From the NCBI GenBank assembly GCA_021791135.1, contig JAJYXD010000009.1:1-8288 (forward strand): a stretch of DNA of 8,288 nucleotides. The letters are read 5' to 3'. This DNA comes from a bacterium (GTDB taxonomy: Bacteria > Patescibacteriota > Minisyncoccia > UBA6257 > GWB1-50-10). Under the pieces are notes generated by a model, which worked only from the letters and a program-made list of their open reading frames with translations, was not told the origin of the DNA and did not search any database. The position numbers and the translations under genes were made by a program. The first letter of the stretch is position 1; the number at the start of each line of letters is the position of its first letter. Positions 6,323-8,288 of this stretch are shown piece by piece.

Positions 6323-6889
6323 ATGAAAGCGAAGCGATACAAGAGTTATAATACAGAACTCGCAGAGACGCTTCGAAAAGGTGCGGTAGGGATCTTCCCG
6401 ACCGATACGCTCTACGGACTCGTTGCTTCCGCACTCTTACCCGATGCGGTGAGAAGAGTATATGCGTTAAGGAAGAGAAATCCGAAGAAGCCTTTTATAA
6501 TCCTCATTCATAATCCTGCCGATGTCGCGCGCTTCGGGGTTCGTGTCGGCACAACGGAGCGTACGATAGTAAAGAAGATGTGGCCGGGGAAGGTGAGTAT
6601 TGTTCTTCGTTCCTCCGGAACAAAATCACGATATCTCCGTGCCGGAGGGGCAACGCTTGCGTTTCGCGTTCCCGCTTCGAGGACGCTTCGAACCTTCCTT
6701 CGGAAATCAGGTCCGCTTGTGGCTCCGAGTGCGAATCCGGGAGGAAAAAAACCGGCGTACTCAATCAAGGAAGCCGAGCGATATTTTGGCGATCGCGTCG
6801 ATTTTTACTGCGACAAAGGGAGGCTTTCGGGGAAGGCCTCGATGCTTGTTTCCATAATAAGGGGCCGGATAGAGACCTTACGAAAGTGA
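6323..6889 (+). CDS. tsaC: L-threonylcarbamoyladenylate synthase (TsaC/YrdC)
   Basis: The 188-residue protein is a single-domain Sua5/YciO/YrdC member. The family uses L-threonine, bicarbonate and ATP to make threonylcarbamoyl-AMP, the first step of t6A modification at position 37 of tRNAs that read ANN codons. Visible family blocks are IFPTDTLYGLVA (24-35), ALRKRNPKKPF (48-58) with the basic residues that line the nucleotide pocket, WPGKVSIVL (87-95), LAFRVP (112-117) and PLVAPSANPGGKKPA (131-145). The length matches E. coli TsaC, with no Sua5 C-terminal domain. The ATG at 6323 is directly preceded by GTGAGGG, too close for a normal Shine-Dalgarno, and is overlapped by a 12-bp inverted-repeat arm. 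The TGA stop shows UGA is not reassigned here. YciO paralogues share the fold, but these motifs favour the t6A enzyme. Confidence 0.92.
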   Translation: MKAKRYKSYNTELAETLRKGAVGIFPTDTLYGLVASALLPDAVRRVYALRKRNPKKPFIILIHNPADVARFGVRVGTTERTIVKKMWPGKVSIVLRSSGTKSRYLRAGGATLAFRVPASRTLRTFLRKSGPLVAPSANPGGKKPAYSIKEAERYFGDRVDFYCDKGRLSGKASMLVSIIRGRIETLRK

Positions 6890-6900
6890 TTTTCGGCCCC
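6861..6900. repeat. GC-rich inverted repeat around the tsaC stop codon
   Basis: GGGGCCG (6861-6867) pairs with CGGCCCC (6894-6900), enclosing 26 nt that contain the TGA of tsaC and a small TTAC-GAAA-GTGA hairpin. No T-run follows, so it is not a standard intrinsic terminator. It could stabilise the 3' end of the tsaC message or insulate it from the secE promoter. Confidence 0.4.
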
Positions 6901-6903
6901 CAG

Positions 6904-6932
6904 TTGCGCGGGAAAGCGCCTTATGGTACAGT
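6904..6932 (+). promoter_or_regulatory. Promoter candidate for secE-nusG-rplK
   Basis: TTGCGC (6904-6909) and TACAGT (6927-6932) are separated by 17 bp, and a TGG just before the second hexamer makes it an extended -10. The -35 matches consensus at only three positions and the -10 at four, so the strength comes from spacing plus the TG element. Transcription would begin around 6938-6941, about 30 nt before the secE ATG. Confidence 0.42.
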
Positions 6933-6938
6933 AAATCC

Positions 6939-6960
6939 AGCCAGGAGATGGCTTTTATTT
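6939..6960 (+). terminator. Short hairpin with T-rich tail just before secE (terminator or attenuator candidate)
   Basis: AGCCA (6939-6943) and TGGCT (6949-6953) form a 5-bp stem with loop GGAGA, followed by TTTATTTT. This has the shape of a small intrinsic terminator for read-through from tsaC, or an attenuator ahead of secE. The stem is short, so it would be weak. If transcription starts near 6939 instead, this would simply be a 5'-end hairpin. Confidence 0.33.
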
Positions 6961-6970
6961 TCGCCACAGT

Positions 6971-7153
6971 ATGGAACGCATAAAAACATTTTTGAGCGAA
7001 TCGCGTCAGGAACTGAAGCGGGTGAACTGGCCGCGAAAAGAAGAAACGACGCGTTATACGGTGTTCGTCATCCTTCTTTCGATAGGTCTTGCCGCCTTCC
7101 TCGGAATTCTCGATTTTCTCTTTATGCAAATTCTCCAGAAGGCCATCTTGTAG
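6971..7153 (+). CDS. secE: Preprotein translocase subunit SecE
   Basis: The 60-residue product is the short, single-span form of SecE, which clamps SecY in the plasma-membrane protein channel. It shows the conserved amphipathic N-terminal stretch with ELKRVNWPRKEET (residues 14-26), then one transmembrane helix at about residues 29-54 (YTVFVILLSIGLAAFLGILD and following). E. coli SecE is longer because of two extra helices; the short form is common in other bacteria. ATG 6971 is the only start in frame downstream of the TAA at 6932. nusG begins 9 nt after the stop, the classic secE-nusG pairing, which supports the call despite the short length. Confidence 0.95.
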   Translation: MERIKTFLSESRQELKRVNWPRKEETTRYTVFVILLSIGLAAFLGILDFLFMQILQKAIL

Positions 7154-7162
7154 AACAGAAAC

Positions 7163-7723
7163 ATGTTGCTGAATACCCAGAAAAAAAGCGGGAACCAGGG
7201 ACGAGCATGGTATGCGATACACACCTACTCCGGATATGAAGACGCCGTTGCGCGCTACCTGAAGCAGCGCGTCGAGTCCTTGAGTATGACGGATAAGATT
7301 TTTAACGTGATCGTTCCCAAAGAGACGAAGATCAAGATCAAGAACGGCAAGCGGCAGAAGACGGAAGAAAAGATCTATCCGGGCTACGTGCTCGTCGATA
7401 TGCTGCTCGACAACGACTCGTGGTATATCGTAAGAAACACCCCGCGGGTAACCGGTTTTGTGGGAGCCGACAGCGCGACGCCGACGCCGCTTTCAAAAGA
7501 AGAAATAGACGATTTGATGCAGCGGATCGGAGAGGCGGAGCCGAAATTCAAAGTCGATCTGAAAGAGGGCGAGATAGTGAAGATTACCGACGGTCCCTTC
7601 AAGGAACAGGAAGGAAAGGTTGCGGAAGTCGATGAAGAACACGGAAAAGTGAAGGTACTCGTTCCGATTTTCGGAAGGGATACCGTGGTCGAATTAGATT
7701 CATTACAGGTAAAACGATTATAA
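7163..7723 (+). CDS. nusG: Transcription termination/antitermination factor NusG
   Basis: The 186-residue NusG binds the RNA polymerase clamp, made by the rpoB and rpoC products, to suppress pausing, and its KOW domain can contact S10 or Rho. The NGN domain opens with WYAIHTYSGYED (16-27), contains KIYPGYVLVDM in the middle and ends near NTPRVTGFVGAD. The KOW domain covers about 135-186 with EGEIVKITDGPFKEQEGKV and ends in LDSLQVKRL. The length is normal, without the extra domain seen in some phyla. The start at 7163 leaves a 15-residue polar lead before the NGN domain. The gene sits between secE (9 nt gap) and rplK (7 nt gap), and no Shine-Dalgarno is apparent before its ATG. Confidence 0.97.
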   Translation: MLLNTQKKSGNQGRAWYAIHTYSGYEDAVARYLKQRVESLSMTDKIFNVIVPKETKIKIKNGKRQKTEEKIYPGYVLVDMLLDNDSWYIVRNTPRVTGFVGADSATPTPLSKEEIDDLMQRIGEAEPKFKVDLKEGEIVKITDGPFKEQEGKVAEVDEEHGKVKVLVPIFGRDTVVELDSLQVKRL

Positions 7724-7730
7724 CAATCAC

Positions 7731-8156
7731 ATGGCAAAACCGATTAAAGCGATGTTGAAACTGCAGATCAAGGCGGGAGAGGCGAATCCCGCGCCGCCGA
7801 TCGGTCCCGCACTCGGACAGCACGGCGTGAATATTCAACAGTTCTGTCAGCAATTCAACGAGGCGACGAAGGATATGCGGGGAGATGTCATCCCTGCGGA
7901 GATCACCGTCTACGAGGACAGGACATTCGATTTCAAACTGAAAACCTCGCCTGCTTCGGCGCTCTTGAAGAAAGCGGCTGGCATCGAGAAGGGTGCCGCC
8001 GAGTCGGGAAAGAAGGTTGCGGGAAAGATCACGAAGGCGGACTTGCGGCAGATTGCGGAAAAGAAGATGATTGATTTGAACGCAACCGACGTGGAAGCTG
8101 CGGAAAAAATCATCGCAGGTACGGCGAAAAACATAGGAATCGAGATAGTGGATTAG
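7731..8156 (+). CDS. rplK: 50S ribosomal protein L11
   Basis: The 141-residue L11 has the N-terminal domain signature KLQIKAGEANPAPPIGPALG with its conserved prolines, then GVNIQQFCQQFNEAT, a FDFKLKTSPAS linker region and the C-terminal rRNA-binding domain with GKITKADLRQIAEKKM. L11 sits at the GTPase-associated centre of 23S rRNA and takes part in factor binding. The length is essentially that of E. coli. It begins 7 nt after nusG, as in the usual secE-nusG-rplK order. No rplA start follows within the remaining 132 nt, although rplA is the normal next gene. Confidence 0.98.
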   Translation: MAKPIKAMLKLQIKAGEANPAPPIGPALGQHGVNIQQFCQQFNEATKDMRGDVIPAEITVYEDRTFDFKLKTSPASALLKKAAGIEKGAAESGKKVAGKITKADLRQIAEKKMIDLNATDVEAAEKIIAGTAKNIGIEIVD

Positions 8157-8232
8157 TCGTTGTAAATTCTCTCCTCTCATCAACCGACTTTCCGCTCGGA
8201 TATCTTTTAATTCGTTCGTCCTCATACGCAAC

Positions 8233-8280
8233 GGAATTCAACAAACTCAACCTAAAGGGATTCGAACAGTGTTGAATTCC
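8233..8280. repeat. Perfect 11-bp inverted repeat downstream of rplK
   Basis: GGAATTCAACA (8233-8243) and TGTTGAATTCC (8270-8280) are exact reverse complements around a 26-nt centre. They lie in the 132-nt tail after rplK, where no coding region is recognised. There is no T-run after the repeat, so it is not an ordinary terminator. It could be a protein-binding site, an RNA stem or the edge of an element beyond the window. Confidence 0.55.
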
Positions 8281-8288
8281 TGCTCCTT

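Larger units (their letters stand above)
6225..6324 (+). promoter_or_regulatory. Inverted repeat covering the tsaC start, with a competing short hairpin
   Basis: ATCCCTCACATA (6225-6236) is perfectly complementary to TATGTGAGGGAT (6313-6324): a 12-bp stem closing a 76-nt loop. The 5' arm overlaps the PAP2 stop, and the 3' arm covers the first two bases of the tsaC ATG. A second copy of GTGAGGG at 6247-6253 can pair with CCCTCAC (6227-6233) to make a 7-bp hairpin with a 13-nt loop. The two pairings use the same 5' arm and exclude each other, so the RNA has two states with the tsaC start either hidden or free. No T-run follows the short hairpin, so it is not an intrinsic terminator. The regulatory role is inference. 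Confidence 0.5.

Noticed and set aside
6580..7239. 219-codon + strand frame overlapping tsaC, secE and nusG
   Set aside because: It runs out of frame across three well-supported genes and their intergenic regions and has no family resemblance.
8184..8208. CCGA/TCGG hairpin followed by TATCTTTT as the rplK terminator
   Set aside because: Only 4 bp with an 8-nt loop; too weak to call.
8241..8288. A tRNA-like T-loop string (GGATTCGAAC) on the + strand and its complement on the - strand
   Set aside because: The flanking bases do not form a T stem on either strand, and no D arm, anticodon arm or acceptor stem can be drawn.

Overview
This is a housekeeping window. All ten recognisable genes lie on the + strand in the order rpoB (3' part), rpoC, rpsF, rpsR, a PAP2-family phosphatase, tsaC/yrdC, secE, nusG and rplK. 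The proteins are clearly bacterial and use the standard code, with TAA, TAG and TGA all serving as stops. Compact genes, a 60-residue SecE, an S6 with a long charged tail, start codons with no clear Shine-Dalgarno sequence and the style of RpoB/RpoC suggest a Patescibacteria (CPR) genome, possibly Parcubacteria. That placement is an inference from protein style; no 16S gene is present.

Layout. Positions 1-5286 look like one transcription unit: rpoB, then 14 nt to rpoC, then 2 nt to rpsF. A 147-nt gap follows (5287-5433). It holds a promoter-like -10 element and a strongly self-complementary leader that ends exactly at the rpsR start codon. rpsR is followed 12 nt later by a membrane PAP2 phosphatase. 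An 85-nt gap leads to tsaC, and again a 12-bp inverted repeat closes over the start codon. After tsaC, a GC-rich inverted repeat, a promoter candidate and a small hairpin with a T-rich tail precede the tight secE-nusG-rplK group. The last 132 nt hold no recognisable gene, only a perfect 11-bp inverted repeat; rplA, which usually follows rplK, does not begin in the window.

Function. The genes supply core transcription (beta, beta', NusG), translation (S6, S18, L11), tRNA modification (threonylcarbamoyl-AMP synthase), secretion (SecE) and probably recycling of an isoprenoid lipid carrier (PAP2). The familiar secE-nusG-rplK-...-rpoB-rpoC cluster is rearranged here, with rpoBC upstream.

No exotic protein system is visible. 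The most interesting signals are in the short non-coding gaps: two leader regions (rpsR and tsaC) where a long-range RNA stem could hide the start codon, each with competing pairings, a promoter-like element and a 20-codon upstream ORF. These structures were found by reading base pairs by eye; no folding energies or homology searches were run.
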